A stretch of 54,511 nucleotides of DNA, taken from the NCBI GenBank assembly GCA_001579985.1, contig LRSR01012215.1, forward strand, positions 1 through 54,511, given 5' to 3'. The notes beneath the pieces were generated by a model that was given only the letters and a program-made list of their open reading frames with translations, did not search any database and was not told the DNA's origin. Positions 24,492-37,284 of this stretch are shown in pieces. Origin of the DNA: Hypsibius dujardini (lineage: Eukaryota > Tardigrada > Eutardigrada > Parachela > Hypsibiidae). The translations under genes and the position numbers were made by a program. Within the stretch, counting starts at the first letter, position 1; the number at the start of each line of letters is the position of its first letter.

Positions 24492-25869
24492 AAGAAAAGT
24501 GAGAGGGATGAGGCGAATAACGTGACGCATGAGCTGGTGAGATGACAAGAGAATCAAGAACATGGATAGATGTCAGAGTAAGCGATTCAAAATCTTGAAC
24601 AAAATGTTTTCGATATGAAAAGCCAAATGACTTAATATATTTCAAACCGCCAAGCTTGATTTTTTTGCTAAAATGAGTTCGAAAGCTGAAGTTGTGGGTT
24701 TTATTCCCGCTTTCGAATCAAGAAAGATTTAAAACTTTCCAATTACTTTCTGGGGATTCGAGGCTGGGCCTATAACGGTGCCCGAGAAACAGCACTTTCA
24801 AGAATTCTCATGTTCATCGCTCAACCGAATTTTTTTAGGACGTATGCGACTGTGCTTTGTCTAAACAAAAATGAAAGTCCTGTGACGCAATCTCAACTGA
24901 ACTCAAATTGAATTCGGAAGCGATTGGTAGGATTACAAAATTGACTGCTCGACAGAAGAAACACGCTTGGGGCATTTACGAAAACCCGTCAAATTTGGAA
25001 GGCTAATTTCTGCAAGCTGTAAGCAAATGTCTATACACAAATACCCAGAGTAAAGGTGGTAGATCTCGAACGGCTCTATACTCAACAAATTACCACTGCT
25101 TGTTGTAACGCAAAGACTTTGACCGAACTTGCAGGCATATTATTAGTACTAAAGCGAATAGTGTACTATAAAATTCAGCAGTAAAAGAGACGAATGGACG
25201 TAGAACAACGAGATTAAGCGGTGGTAACGATTCTCTAACGATTTCAGTTCGTCTGCTCGTCACGGATAAAATAATGGGTCCAGAACCAAAGATAGGCCTT
25301 TCAAGGTCTAAGATTGGTTACGCCGTAGTGAACTCCCACGGTCCAAGTTCTATCGACCGCAAGATACTATTCATACTAATAATAATACTTATAATACAAA
25401 TATTAATAATAATACTATTATATGATATTATGAACTTCCAGGGATATTGTTTGCCTTGCGATCGTGGCATTTCAAGTTGAGGGTAATCGAGCAAAATAAC
25501 AGAATTATTAAATACGGAACAACTTTTTGTTCATCTACCAGAAGCTGGTGAAGCCCCACCTAAAAGAATTTTGTTAATTTCAAACAGACAAAGTAAGAAT
25601 AATAACAAGTCCAGAATTTTTGTCGAGTAATGTTCAGGAGTTTCAGGCTCAATTTTTTGTTGCGATATCATGCAGGAGTTTTGCCTCTTTTGTCTGAATA
25701 ACCAATCACGCCCGTACAGAGACAACACATGCTTTTGAGTAGAATGTTCGTAACGAACTCTTGCCGAGCGACAAGTGCAAGTCAGGCAACTCATTCAGTT
25801 CGTGCGATATCCATTGTGAGTTATTGGTATTAAACACGACTTTCATCATTAGCAATACCCAACAAGCTT

Positions 25870-26261
25870 CTACAGCTACTTGCAGGTTACTTGCAAACTT
25901 CTGATTTGACGTATCGTGAGCCGCAAGACTACACATGTAATAAAGTTTCAATTTCTTAAAGCAAAAACCGGCCAAAATCTGCTCACTAAACCCAAAAAAT
26001 ATACTGCAGTAATTTGGAAAGTAGATTTGAAAATTAAGACTAAAATTCGGTACAGTGGAAACTGAAAACGGGCGACAGACTGAGTCAATCGAAGAACACG
26101 ACAACAAATCAAGATTTCTGAGCAAAGAAATACGTAATGCGTATATTGAGTTGATTGATTGATAAGCCAGTTTGACATTTTCATCTGTCAAACAACGTGT
26201 AGTCTTGTTTGTCAACCCACGCCAAATCAAAAGTTTGCAAGTAACCTGCAAGCAGCTGTAG
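25870..26261. mobile_element. MITE-like element with ~40-bp terminal inverted repeats
   Basis: Left arm 25870-25910 (CTACAGCTACTTGCAGGTTA...) is repeated in reverse complement at 26222-26261 (...TAACCTGCAAGCAGCTGTAG) with about three mismatches. The 390-bp element has no convincing ORF. A non-autonomous DNA transposon is the likely class. Confidence 0.8.
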
Positions 26262-26706
26262 TACTGTAATCAATGATACTTCATTTTGCTGGTGAGTAAT
26301 TTGCTTTACGAGTAGGCGAATCTCAGCTCTTCTATGAACATGAAGAAATTAATTGTTCCGTTGGAATAACAGCCGCAGAGAACATTGTTCGTCCGAATCC
26401 TAAAGTGCCTCTGTTCAATTTCCTCCTTTATACCTTTTTTTGGAATTTCACGAATGCAGATCGTTTTCAAAGATCGCAATTGCCTATTGTCTACGAGACG
26501 GGTGGCGTAAAAAAGAATACGGCGACATTACATATGAACGTATATCGCTGTTGACTACTGTCTGTTAAAGTCACTCTGTTATTCTCCCGATTGTGTTCGA
26601 TGGTCGGCATGAAACTAGTTACCTAACAATTTTTTTTATTCAATTAACCATTTCCATGCAACTATCGACGGGCTAAAGACGGTTAATAAATATGCTTGTA
26701 TTATTT

Positions 26707-28727
26707 CTATCCAGTACAGTAATTGTTACATCGATCGCCGCTTATACAAAACGTGCAGCACATTTTTCCCAAATCCGACGTGATACAGTCCTCTGCTGAC
26801 TGGCAACTGTCTACACGCAATCCGTTGGGACTAGCGGGACAACGTGGAATGCTTTCTGAAGGAAAAAACAATTAGCAATTTGAACATTACTCAACAAAAA
26901 TTCCGGACTCGTTATTATTCTTACTTGGGCGTTTTCCCGCTTTCGACGTGGCAGTAATCATGCGTTCAGTTGACGTTGAGTCAGTTGATGTTGCCTCAAT
27001 TGATGGTGTGTCCGTTGAGTCGTCAACTGAAGTTTGCTGTGTTGTGAGCGTCGTGGTAGAAACGGTGGTCTCCGTTGTCGGCATATCTGGTGCCGGGGTA
27101 GTAGGACATTCGTACAGGAGGTTGATGCGTTTTACGTCCAGAACACTCATGACGACCCGGTTTCCAATGGAGGCTATTCCATTGTTCGGCAGAATAGTCG
27201 GAATGTCCTCATCTGACCGCCTGGCGAATGCGTTGTGCGCGTAATGTAGAATGCTGTTGTAGTCGTACGGTAAATCGGAAGTTATGCTGCGATATTTAGC
27301 AAACTGATTGTGCATAGCTAAAAATGGAAATTGGGTACAATAATTATCAGAAGTTGTGGCTCCTGCTGTTAGGAATATTTTACATGGAGGGATATTTTGA
27401 TAAATTATTCGCACGTATTGGTCCCTGTCCATGCGGCTTTGCTCGTGCTCGAATCCCAGGGCGTGCATCAGCTCGTGCTGAACTTCACCTAGCATGGTTA
27501 AACAGCTGGCTTGAAGGTTGATAAATTGCTGTTTTTGAGTTCGGCCAACGTATGAATAGCACCTAAATAAAAGCGAGACATTTTTTCACAAGTAATCGGG
27601 CGGCTGAAAGCTGAAACCCGTTGCACGAGTTTTTTTCGACAGGTTTGTAATTCGATAAATTTGTAATTCCAAATTGTCATCATACTATCATAGCTTCCAA
27701 AAACAAATTGTCAGCCTTTTTCTCCCAAAGACGTGTTTCTGCTTTTTTGTTCTAACATTAGGCGCTGCAGATAAAAAAAACCGGCGTTCGCGAAAAAAAT
27801 TTTAGCAAAGAAATCATGATGAAACATCGTTGTATATTTTATTTCGAAATCAGTAAACGCGCGATTGTTTTTGCATCAATTTTTTCATCAAACTTCTTGT
27901 TTTTATTGGTATGCCGTCAAGTTTGTAATTAACGAACCAAATACCCACCCGTCAGAGCTTTTGACAAAGTGATGTATGCTTTCTCATCAATTCGCGGGGT
28001 GAATTTAATACACGTCTTGAGCATCATGTCTTTCATTGCGTCCCGAATCAGGTTGGTCTGAGTTGAATCTGGAATGAAAAGAAGCACATTAAAAGCAAAG
28101 TTTGGAATAAAAAAGTATGAATTTTCTTTATTTTGTGACGCACTGAAATCGTCCTCAGTAAATGTGAATGGCACGACTCCGCCAGGCCAAAGTTGGTCTT
28201 TATCCTTTATAGCGTTTCTCAGGGCTGCTAAGTCTGCCTGTAATACATCAGGCACAAAATTATCCAAACGCCACGACATGTCCTGTACAGCTAATGGAAT
28301 ATTTTTAGGTGCTTTGGTTTCATCACGCGATCAAACACCAATCAAACGTGAACAATCCTCGCTTCTTATTGTGCTGAAGACAACTCATAAAAATACCTGG
28401 AACTATACTACGCTTACCTTATCGACCGGTTTGTCTATTCCCGAAATGTCTCCTTCAAACAAGGCTCCACTCAACGAAGAGTCCTTTTTGCTTTTGGAAT
28501 AAGCATACACAGATGGGGAAATTAGGTTGCGCCAATCTGAAAATAGTAGGTAACAATTCAAGCAATCAAACACGGTAACTTTATGATGTAACCGGATTAT
28601 GCTTACTGGGAGGGACTGGACGATCTGCCTCCCGTCTGACAACCATATGAGCACTAGTCATGTCCCAGACGTAACATGATGTTATAACCAACAGTACAAC
28701 CATGGCGTGATGCGAATTCATTTTCAT
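26707..28727 (-). CDS. astacin 2: secreted zinc metalloprotease with C-terminal 8-Cys module
   Basis: Seven exons: 28727-28607, 28536-28418, 28282-28144, 28068-27945, 27562-27384, 27317-26925, 26855-26707, about 407 aa, ending in TAG. It should cleave extracellular protein substrates. Residues 1-27 are a signal peptide (MVVLLVITSCYVW core). The prodomain has LFEGDISGID, the FxGD aspartate switch. Catalytic signatures are intact: [27 protein letters not shown] (zinc motif at 197-201), DYNSILHYAHNAF (Met-turn Met replaced by Leu) and the YEC end. A 60-residue Thr/Ser linker leads to an 8-Cys module (RCPASPNG, CQSAEDC, CCTFC, CNNYC) shared with astacin 3. If the last donor at 26925 were ignored, the ORF would end at 26887 without the module; splice phase and homology to astacin 3 favour the model given. 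Intron positions agree with astacins 1, 3 and 4. Confidence 0.9.
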
Positions 28728-30288
28728 TGGCCACTGGTCAAATAACAGATGAAAATAGTGTGAAAAACTAAAGTAAAGCTTTAGTTTCGTAATGTGACAT
28801 GTATATTAAATTTCAGTCACCATTTCTAATATTATCAGAAGCCAATGAGAAATGAATATAACTAACAATGAAATGGCAATTTATGCCTGTTGAACATTCA
28901 GATATTAGTAAATTACACCCGAGCTACCCACAAAGTAGTGACGAAAGTTCCAATCTGTACGACTGAGAACCAACATATGCCCAGTGGGTGATGAACCGCT
29001 CACGTACCAGACTTAATTATTGCTTCTCATCATCGCAACTCCAACTGGCCTTCGCTGTGAGAGAACAGGTCAATTGTATAAATACTAGTCTAGCTATGCT
29101 TCTGCTTACAAACCTGTTCCAGGCCAGCTTGCAATTCTTCAGAAATCGCTTATTCATTCTGCATTATGCTTCCCGTTTGACGTGAGTTTGACGTGTAGAC
29201 GTGAAAATTGTGTAAGAACCGTCATCACGCGTGGGAAGATAACAGGTTTATCATTCGGGTAGCTAACGATTGTCTGGAAAATCTAAACTGTAGCCTGCCG
29301 AAGTAGTAGAATTTACTAAAAATGACAGTTTTTTATAACAAGGAGAAATCCCATGAAACTTTCAATCTTCAGATATAGTGGTTTTTATAAGTCACCAAAT
29401 TTTCTAAAACCACCGAAGGGCATTGCATGTGTGCACATGCTAATCTCTATACTAATCGAGCTGTGTCTGTCCATACGCGGGTCCGTTCGCTACGCGTTCG
29501 AAAACGTTGCGATTGCGTTTCTACGCAGCAGCAGCACAAGTACTATGTAGTTGTAGGTGGCGCTGGCGGAGGACCGTAGCATACTGAATGCCGTCATAAT
29601 TGTCGAGATAACGTTCAAGAATATACTGACAGGAAAAAAACAATACACAGACACAGATCAAGAAACATACAATCGGACAGGGCGGTACAACGTGACAAAT
29701 AGACACAGTGATGAAAAAACAGACATCGAGACATTGAGCCGGAACCGGTTGACAGAGGAGACAGTCAGGTAATCATACAGATAGACAGTCAGACAGACAG
29801 ACAGGCAAACGTCGCGGCGACTGAGAACGCGCGCGTAGCGCGCGGGCGAAGCTAGTTTTGTTCTATTTCGAAAGACGTTCATCACTGCCGAGTTCGTGCA
29901 GTTGGATGTTTTACTCGTTATTTGATCTGAAAGCGGTTTTATGCCGTATATACTAGTACTGTATCGAAGTGGCAACGCTCTTTGCGTGTGTTCAGGACGA
30001 CTTCAGCTGGCAAATTTATGCCGGTAAAATATAACCGGTTAGACACGCTACTTCCCAGACCAAAATGCCATTTGTACATTTGGTGATTTTATGTCATCGT
30101 GAGCGCTGAGGAGAGACCTCTCACTGGTGCCAGTCATTCGCAGTGTTCACAAAAAAACGTAGCGAGGAAGACATTTAAATTTCTGTGTTCTGTATCCATT
30201 GAATTGCAGTAACTGTACGAAATCTTTGTAAAGATCTATTCGGAATATATGACGGTGAGAATACAATATACCACTCATTTAGTCTACT
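28728..30288. other. intergenic between the divergent astacins 2 and 3
   Basis: About 1.56 kb separates two head-to-head astacin genes, so promoters of both must lie here, although I can name no motif. A short GACA/CAGA repeat (about 29779-29806) is the only obvious repeat. ORFs look random. Confidence 0.5.
29779..29806. repeat. short (CAGA)n repeat
   Basis: A run of AGACAGACAGACAG-type units, followed by the palindromic GC-rich motif GCGCGCGTAGCGCGCG near 29830. Confidence 0.7.
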
Positions 30289-33200
30289 ATGGCTGTATTT
30301 AACAGTATAGTATGTTATTTATTTCTGCTGTTGCAGCCTTCTTGGCGGCGCTATGCGCTTAACGCCAGCCTCATCCTGACTTTGTTTTCTGGTACAAGCG
30401 CCGGGAACCCATCGACGAGGAAAAGAGTCATGTACCACCAAGGTGAAAGAGCCTCACTTAAATTTAGAGATAGTTCTTTATTTTTACCAGATCGGCCACA
30501 CATTTGCAAAGCTACATACCGGTGGCATTTTGTGTCATTATCCATTGAACCCGAGGTTTGACGTGCCCAAATAGGATATATTTTTAAGGTTATGATGTGC
30601 ACCGTACGTTGAGCGAGATTTGAAAAGAAAATATTTTTTGTGAGGCCGAAAATGGGGGGGGGAGCAAGTCTTGCTCGTAGACGTGTGTATCGTTTAACTA
30701 TTCAGTTACTTTAAGGGGTTTCAAGAAAGTCCCCTTACTCGTTCGGATGTGTTTTACTGATAGTTTTATCAATCGAGAACGTGCAACTGTTTTCATACGA
30801 GCATAGCTTGGTTACGTTCCCTTAAAAGGATGCCACAAAAAAATGCAGAAATGTTTGCGACCCGTTTCATAATTTATCGACATATTCTGTACATGTACAT
30901 GCATAATTACAGATTGGCCCACACTCATCGAGCAACACGTGTATGATTATTCGAGGCTGAAGACCAACAAATCGAGTAGATCTCATCTACTGGAAGGTGA
31001 TATTCTAACTCCAGATTGGTCATCTTCAGGCGAGAGGGTACAGCTTTGTCCTGCTATTTTATTCGTATGCTACCCCTTGCCCTTTTTCATTCTGCGAAGT
31101 TTTACAGTTCAATCCAAACGACAAAGATTTTCCCCAAAACGGAGCCGAGAGCAAGCTTTGGGAAGGCGGAATTGTGCCATACGTTATTGCAGCAGGTCTC
31201 AGTTACTTCAGTGAGTAAGCCGTGTTATTCATCAAATCTCGGGCATGAGTTAAATGTTTATTTTTAACAGACGAAGAGCAGCAGATGCTCATCCAACGTT
31301 CTCTTGAACAAATGCAAGCAAAAACTTGCCTTCAGTTCGTTCCGCCGAAAGATGGAGAACCTCACATAGTTTTCGTTCCGGGAAATGACGGGTACGAAAT
31401 ACAAGATCTAAACAAGCATGTTCCAGTCAGGTTTCAATCATATCGCCGTTACTGTTGCTAGCCGCAATTGTACTATGCGAAAGAAGAAACGTTAATCCGG
31501 CACCGCAGAAATCAATCTTTAACGAAACACCCTCGAAACCCGATGCACTGATTAAAGTGATCACCATCTCACTTTGTTTTAAAATCACGAAGATCAGATA
31601 AGCGCACTGTGGATACACATTTCAGTCCTCCATACCATACGTAGAGTTGAAATAATGTAAAAAAAACTACTCAAATAGGTATTTTTTACGTGAAACAACA
31701 ATGGCTTCCAAATACCATGGGACGCACTTTCATGCCAAAACTTTGCTCTAACAGGCCTGTCCCATTTAAATCCATACTGATCGCTAAATATAACGAAAGC
31801 CGTCTTTTGAAGAGAAAAATCCTTTTCATTTATCATTACACTCCCGCATGGGTGAATTCTTTCACGATAGAAATGTTTTTCGTCATGCAGATCACTAACT
31901 AAGCGGTGGTTGCTAGAGTGAGTATTTTTTTTTAAAACATCGAAAAAAATCAAGAAATATTTCTTTCCTTAATTGAATGATACTAAAACAGGGAAAACTA
32001 CTTTTGGTCTCGAAATCAAGTCGAATTTGGTACCAGGCGCTAACGGGTTAATTCTGCCTTGGTTAGAGTCTTCCATTACCACGCCAGACGACATTTTCTG
32101 ATAGAACAGTGGACGGATTTGAACGTCCATATAGTTAAAAAAAACACATTGAGAGAAATAAATATGAGAGGCTCCCAATAGAAACCAACGGTTAGCTTCG
32201 AAAACTAAAGGCTGAAGGCGACTATACTGTACAAAAAATCTTTTTGGAAATTCTTGAAACTGGTCAACATTAAAATTTATGCGTAAATGGAAATGAAAAA
32301 TAGTGATTTCGAGAAGAACGTTCTCAAAGTCTATCACCCAAATTTTCTGCAAGATCATATAATTTTTCAAAAACTTTCGATGCAGAACGGTTTCGATGCA
32401 GAATGGCCGTTGGTTTCTATTGGCAGTCTCCCATATGTAACAAATACCGTCGAAAAAAGTGTTGCAACTTGGCGAGGACAGTATTTTGTGTAAATTTCTT
32501 CGGCAATTTTTAACTACGGTCCGGGGTCTGTAGATGTTCTTCTTCCGTTGGCCGGACTGGGGATCTGCAGCAGGTGATATATCTCGACGAAAGCTGCTTA
32601 ACCTTGGTCGGTGAAGTGCAACACCAAGTGATGCATGCCATTGGTTTCCGCCACGAACAATCCCGTATGGATCGCGACGAGTACGTTGATATCATCTGGC
32701 AGAATATTCCACCGGGTATGTTTTTTTACTCCAACGACTTCCGTTTAATGTAGTGAAGCTTAATCTATCTGTTATCTGAAATGTTATGTTCCTGGGATAA
32801 CTTTCCCTGTCGAATCTGTGAAATTTGTCTCCCGTAATATAAATTAATGATAGCGGTTGCGAGTCACTTTTCCGGATATAATTGAAACCCCAAAAGGCCC
32901 GTCCCCACATTCATCGGATATTCGTTTAACTAGTTTTCCCCAAAGACACTCAGTTCCACATTCGGGCATCGAGTTTCAGGACTGTGGAGCTTCGGGAGGT
33001 TTAGTCGTAACAGATTTTTTTATTGTGGTTAAGAATCGATTTCTTGTTGAAAATCATTTTTTCATCGGCTTCTGTTGATTCGCAAATTATCACTGACACG
33101 GGGTGGGGGGAATTATTGGAGGAATCTCAAACTGTTGAGTGCTTTAGATATTGAAAGGACTATGTTAATGGAAACCTGAAACCGACAACAGATGGGGTAC

Positions 33201-35748
33201 TAGGGGGACATTTTGGCTCCAGTTTTTCATTCTGCCCACAGTTTACTTTGGCTTTACCACTGTACACTTCAAAGAACTGAAAAATGCGTTGATGCGTTTG
33301 AACGCTGTGTTATTTTTTTAAATGCAGAAACCTATTTTTTCGGAAATCATGAGTCAATCTCATTAACTTTTGGCATAGTTTCCTTTTATGGAGAGAAGGC
33401 CCGCGAGCACGGTTTTTTTCAAAATCACCTTACTTACCTGAATGTTATCAAGTTTAATGCGAAACCCTATTTTCCTCGTGTGCCTTCTTACTGGGTGCAA
33501 TTTTATAAAATGACGACGAAAGGTGAAGTTAAACAGTTGGCCTATCCGACTCTTGTCCTCAAAGTAATGATATTGCTGATTTGTGAAATCCGATGTGAAT
33601 TATTTACGGACACTTCATTACCCGAACTAAAATCGAACTGTTAGGTAAACCATTGATTTAATATCACCATAGTTCTTTTTGAGTCCCCGGTTCAACACCG
33701 GAATGCTCCAGGTCTCCCAGGCAAAAACCCAGTCTATATTTGTATAAGTGCCTGGTACGGCTGTAGCACGATTACTTCACGAATCTGTCAATCGGAACGT
33801 ATCTGTACGAATACATTCCGATTAACGGATTCGTCGGAAATCGTACCACAGCTGCATTGATGGACTGTCGTGACGTTACGCATGCCCGTCAGCAAGCTTG
33901 CAAATTGTCCGAAGACTTAACAAACTGTGTGTGAAATAACAAATGACGGGATTTATTTCAAAACCGCCTGGCTTGCTTTTTTCTAAGTTTTATTTAGCGA
34001 ATGAAAAACTAAAAAAATATTGAAAAGTTATATTTCATGTTTTGACGCTGTGGTTAAGCAAAATCATTTATTTATCGGTTGAGGGGTCAGACAAAAAAAT
34101 TGGATATCTGCAGGGTCAAAAAAATTTGCAAAAATGATTGAGTGTCCGTGTTACTGATATCAGCAAACCTTGTGCTTCGCGCCTGCGTTTCCAGCTCATG
34201 GCTCTGCCCCCTAGCTTCCAATCAGATTTCGGCTCTTTCAAATTGATTGCCAATCGAGTTTTATATCAGTTATTGCTAACAAAAACAATTTTTTGATATT
34301 TCTAATAAAGAAAAATCGGTAATGTCCGACTAAAATTAAGCGGAAACTTGCATGCCGTTTTCTCGAAAGTGTTCTTTTTTTGGAGTACCGGTATGCGCCG
34401 ACCAAAGCTTCCCCAAAATTTATCCAGAAAATTTAAATTTTTTTTGTATTTGATAACTAGAAAAAAATCTCACAACTTAGCGTTTCTAACTCATTTTGGA
34501 AGAAAAATCCAAGCCCGGCGGTTGCGGAATATACCCTGTCAAATAAGAATAGCCTTCTATATTTCCAAGATTTGATTTCACTGTAATAACATTGCTTATT
34601 TTCTTTCAGACTTGAAAAATCTGTTCCAAAAGTACTCTGGAAGGACATTACAATTGCCATACGACTATAACAGCATCATGCATTACGCACACAACGAGTT
34701 TTCAACACATCCTGATGTTCTTCCTACCATACTACCGAAATCCGTTGCGGCCATAGGGAACCGCGAAAAACTAAGTGAAATTGATATCAAACGCATCAAT
34801 GCTCTCTATCCGTGCAATCGCGGAAGAATTGGCAACCAGAAACACGTCCCTGTGGAATCATCCACACAATTGAATAAAAAAACAACAGCAACTGAAGCAG
34901 TTTCTCCTGACGACGTTGCAGTTGAAGATAATCGATTGACGCCGGTAATTCCAAAGCATCAGCCCGGGACGACTACTGTTGAACCTTTGCTACGTAAGAA
35001 CCGAGCGAGCTAAGTTTGGTTAATATGAAGTCTCTACCTAATTACAAAGGCTTTAGACGAGGTCCTCTCAACCGTCTCCATCCAAACTCCTTTTTTGTTG
35101 GTTTTTCATAAAGTTTTAATCCAAAGCAATTTTAAAATCCGTGGAAGTGAGAAATTGATTCTGAAATTTTTTAGCCAGTCGTTTTATGAACATTTTTGTG
35201 TTGTGCGTTTAGCGGCTGATTGAATGGCAAATTTAAAATATATCATTTTTGATACCGACTTTTAATTTTTCCCCATGTTTGTTCGGGCCTATTATTAAGC
35301 GAAACGGCTGTGTGCTTAAAGATTTACCGTCTATTTGCTGTTTCTGCTGCTTCTGCCAGGAAATTTGACGGAATGTCCCGCACATCTCAAAGGAATGGCA
35401 TTATCTCAATGTGTCACAGACAGCCAGTGCAAAACTAAGGAATTGGGGAGTTCATGCTGCCAGCAGTGTGTCAAAAGCGTGTGTAACACATATTGCACCG
35501 ACAAGCAAGCGGGACCCACGACAGGCGAAGTGGCGACCACCATGATGGTCGATAAAAACCTTGCCGGGACGCTACCATCTCGTCCAGTTACTGACAATTA
35601 TACACCAGGTGAGAGCAGTTAAATCTCACATTGCATTCAAGAAAAATACCAGCTCTAAAGTATTTCATTCTCATTGCCAGATACATCTACCCTGCGCGGT
35701 CATGGTCCATCTACGGAAAACAAAACTGCAACTATAGGTAGGGTATAA
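30289..35748 (+). CDS. astacin 3: astacin-like protein with HQVMH (probable pseudoenzyme) and 8-Cys module
   Basis: Eight exons: 30289-30442, 30913-31037, 31108-31210, 31271-31391, 32534-32715, 34610-34993, 35360-35608, 35681-35748, about 461 aa, ending in TAA. Exon 1 gives a long leader with a hydrophobic stretch ([16 protein letters not shown]). The prodomain has HLLEGDI. The mature domain keeps [11 protein letters not shown], the C-S-S-S-VGR region, [27 protein letters not shown] and all four core Cys. The zinc motif, however, reads HQVMH at 198-202: the general-base Glu is Gln (CAA at 32625-32627), so peptidase activity is not expected. After a Thr/Pro/Lys linker comes the 8-Cys module ([25 protein letters not shown]) and a second Thr/Ser-rich tail. 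Reading past the donor at 35608 would stop at 35622, so the tail is less certain. Introns 4 and 5 contain foldback elements. Confidence 0.85.
32161..32440. mobile_element. foldback element in intron 4 of astacin 3
   Basis: The sequence CCAATAGAAACCAACGG at about 32174-32190 recurs in reverse complement at about 32407-32423, within longer imperfect arms (32161-32200 and 32401-32440). A related single arm (GGGAATAGAAATCAACGGTT) lies at about 50775-50795 in an intron of gene D. This points to a small repeat family. Confidence 0.65.
32716..34609. other. long intron 5 of astacin 3
   Basis: The 1.9-kb intron between the zinc-motif exon and the Met-turn exon holds a 93-bp near-perfect hairpin (33760-33852). 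It also holds a 143-codon plus-strand ORF (33213-33644) with no recognisable domain, probably chance. No other gene is seen. Confidence 0.6.
33760..33852. repeat. hairpin, ~43-bp inverted repeat
   Basis: GCTGTAGCACGATTACTTCA... pairs with ...TCGTACCACAGC, including CGAATCTGTCAATCGGAA against TTCCGATTAACGGATTCG. The loop is only a few bases, so the whole sequence folds into one stem. It lies in intron 5 of astacin 3. Confidence 0.75.
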
Positions 35749-36551
35749 TCTTCATTGAGGGTAACTGCAATTTCATAAAATATAAGGATGCATGCATTAA
35801 ATGTTAATTGTCAAATTCAAATCGAAGCACATTAAATCATCAGTTCATTACATGGAATCGAATTACGGAAAGCAAAATTGGGTTCATACATTTTGGAAAT
35901 GCATTTTATTTCATTTTAAAGTTCTTTGTGAAATTTGAATTGTGTTCTCCAGTCGATTTTGTTTTCAATTTCCACATCCTCAGCAATACATGTTCAAGAC
36001 ATGTCAAGGTTTACGTATTAACAATCTTTTCGGGAGGTGATCTTGCACGGGAATATTGGTTCAAACCACAAGAACCCCTCTCAGATTCACCAAATTTTGC
36101 AGCATAAAATCCCAGGCGAACTGAAAGATCCCAAAAATAGTTTCTCATTTGCTGCTATTTGTAAATATTTTACTAGTGTGTTTCTATTTTACCACCACAC
36201 CCTCCATAATTGCCAGCGAACTTTCGTTAAATTAGTGATATAATGCGAGACAGTTCACTAATGAAGTTATAAATACATATTTGAGTATCTCCAGATACCG
36301 GTCCGATTCGTTGGAAAGTTCCAAATAAAAGAGTACAATAAACCATTTCCCGTTTCGAAGTAATTATCAACCCAAAATTAAATTACATTAAAATCAGATC
36401 GATGCAGGATGAAATTATGTTAAACCAAATAATAATATTATATAACGGATAATTATTTCTTTTGATGAAGTACTTAAGTAAACGGATAGTGTATCATAAG
36501 CGTGTATCATTTGTTTTACGGGTCTCCGTATCTGACTGATGGAGAACTTCC

Positions 36552-37284
36552 ATGGGTTCCATTTTCCTACGGCCTTCATTCTACATTTCTGTTTTCATAA
36601 TACGCACAGCTGTTCTCCCGTTGTGGATTGTCTTGTGTAAAGCTGCTGGTATCAATAACTTGACGATATCACTTTCAACGTCGACATGTTCGTTGGGTTT
36701 CTGCAGGAAATTTGACATTTTATCCGGTGTTTGTGGCCCAGTCTGTGCCAGACTATTTCTGCTACTTCTACACCAATCTGACATACACCTGCAAAACCAG
36801 CTGTGAAGCTAGCGGTGGGGAACTTAAGTTGGCAAATTTCACCAGTGGTGGCAAAAAAGTGTACTACGACATGGACTGCGCAGCCGAGATCCTCCTCTCG
36901 CCGGAAAAGCGATGGGAGATCGGCCCAAACTGTGAGGAATGAAATGATGTCTTTTGATTTAGCAGATCGATTGTGTAAGGGATGTTATTGCAGCACTGGT
37001 TCCAAAAATCTTTAACACGGGCGTGGGTGATAAAATCCTTGCTACATGCGCCTTCTACCACAGTATGGATTTTGACTGCAATGGAGTGACTGACTGCATG
37101 GAGGCCAAGAATGAGAACCGATGTGGCAGTGCTGCGCCCTGGAGCGGACGGTTTTCGGGTTCGCCAGAAGAAGGTACTTTGACTTGTACAGTCAGGTGAC
37201 ATTTAACAACCAATAAGGGGGTCTTTTATCTTAGGACTCAAGCTCAATGGGACAATAATCAAAACCGGAAGTGATACTGGATAA
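36552..37284 (+). CDS. gene G: secreted cysteine-rich protein (novel family, short form)
   Basis: Four exons: 36552-36648, 36707-36931, 36994-37173, 37235-37284, about 183 aa, ending in TAA. All introns are phase 1. Exon 1 encodes a signal peptide (SVFIIRTAVLPLWIVLCKAA). The mature protein is just the family domain: YFCYFYTNLTYTCKTSCEAS, YYDMDC, RWEIGPN, ATCAFYHSMDFDCNGVTDC, RCGSAAPWSGRFSGSP, then GLKLNGTIIKTGSDTG. This is the minimal form of the family, with eight Cys, and it gives the intact reference for pseudogene B. It starts 0.8 kb after astacin 3 on the same strand. The first bases of exon 2 (GGAAATTTGAC) would also accept the phase-1 donor of astacin 3 exon 7, but astacin 3 has its own terminal exon and gene G its own signal exon. 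Function is unknown. Confidence 0.85.

Larger units (their letters stand above)
24108..26706. other. intergenic with two foldback elements
   Basis: No supported gene. It contains two inverted-repeat elements (24321-24491 and 25870-26261, listed separately) and an ATT/AAT-rich patch at about 25370-25435. ORFs here, including the 181-codon minus ORF at 25706-26251, overlap the second foldback and look non-coding. Confidence 0.55.

Noticed and set aside
25706-26251. 181-codon minus-strand ORF as a gene
   Set aside because: It spans a MITE-like inverted repeat, has no recognisable domain and shows no exon context.
33213-33644. 143-codon plus-strand ORF as a nested gene
   Set aside because: It lies wholly in intron 5 of astacin 3 on the same strand, has no domain or leader and mixed composition; chance is likelier.
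33683-33760. GGTTCAACACC resembling a tRNA B box next to the 33760 hairpin
   Set aside because: No A box, no cloverleaf and no CCA-ready acceptor stem can be drawn around it.
35608-36931. Fusion of astacin 3 with gene G, since the phase-1 donor at 35608 could join 36707
   Set aside because: Astacin 3 has a proper terminal exon (35681-35748, TAA) and gene G has its own signal-peptide exon (36552-36648) with a fitting phase-1 donor.
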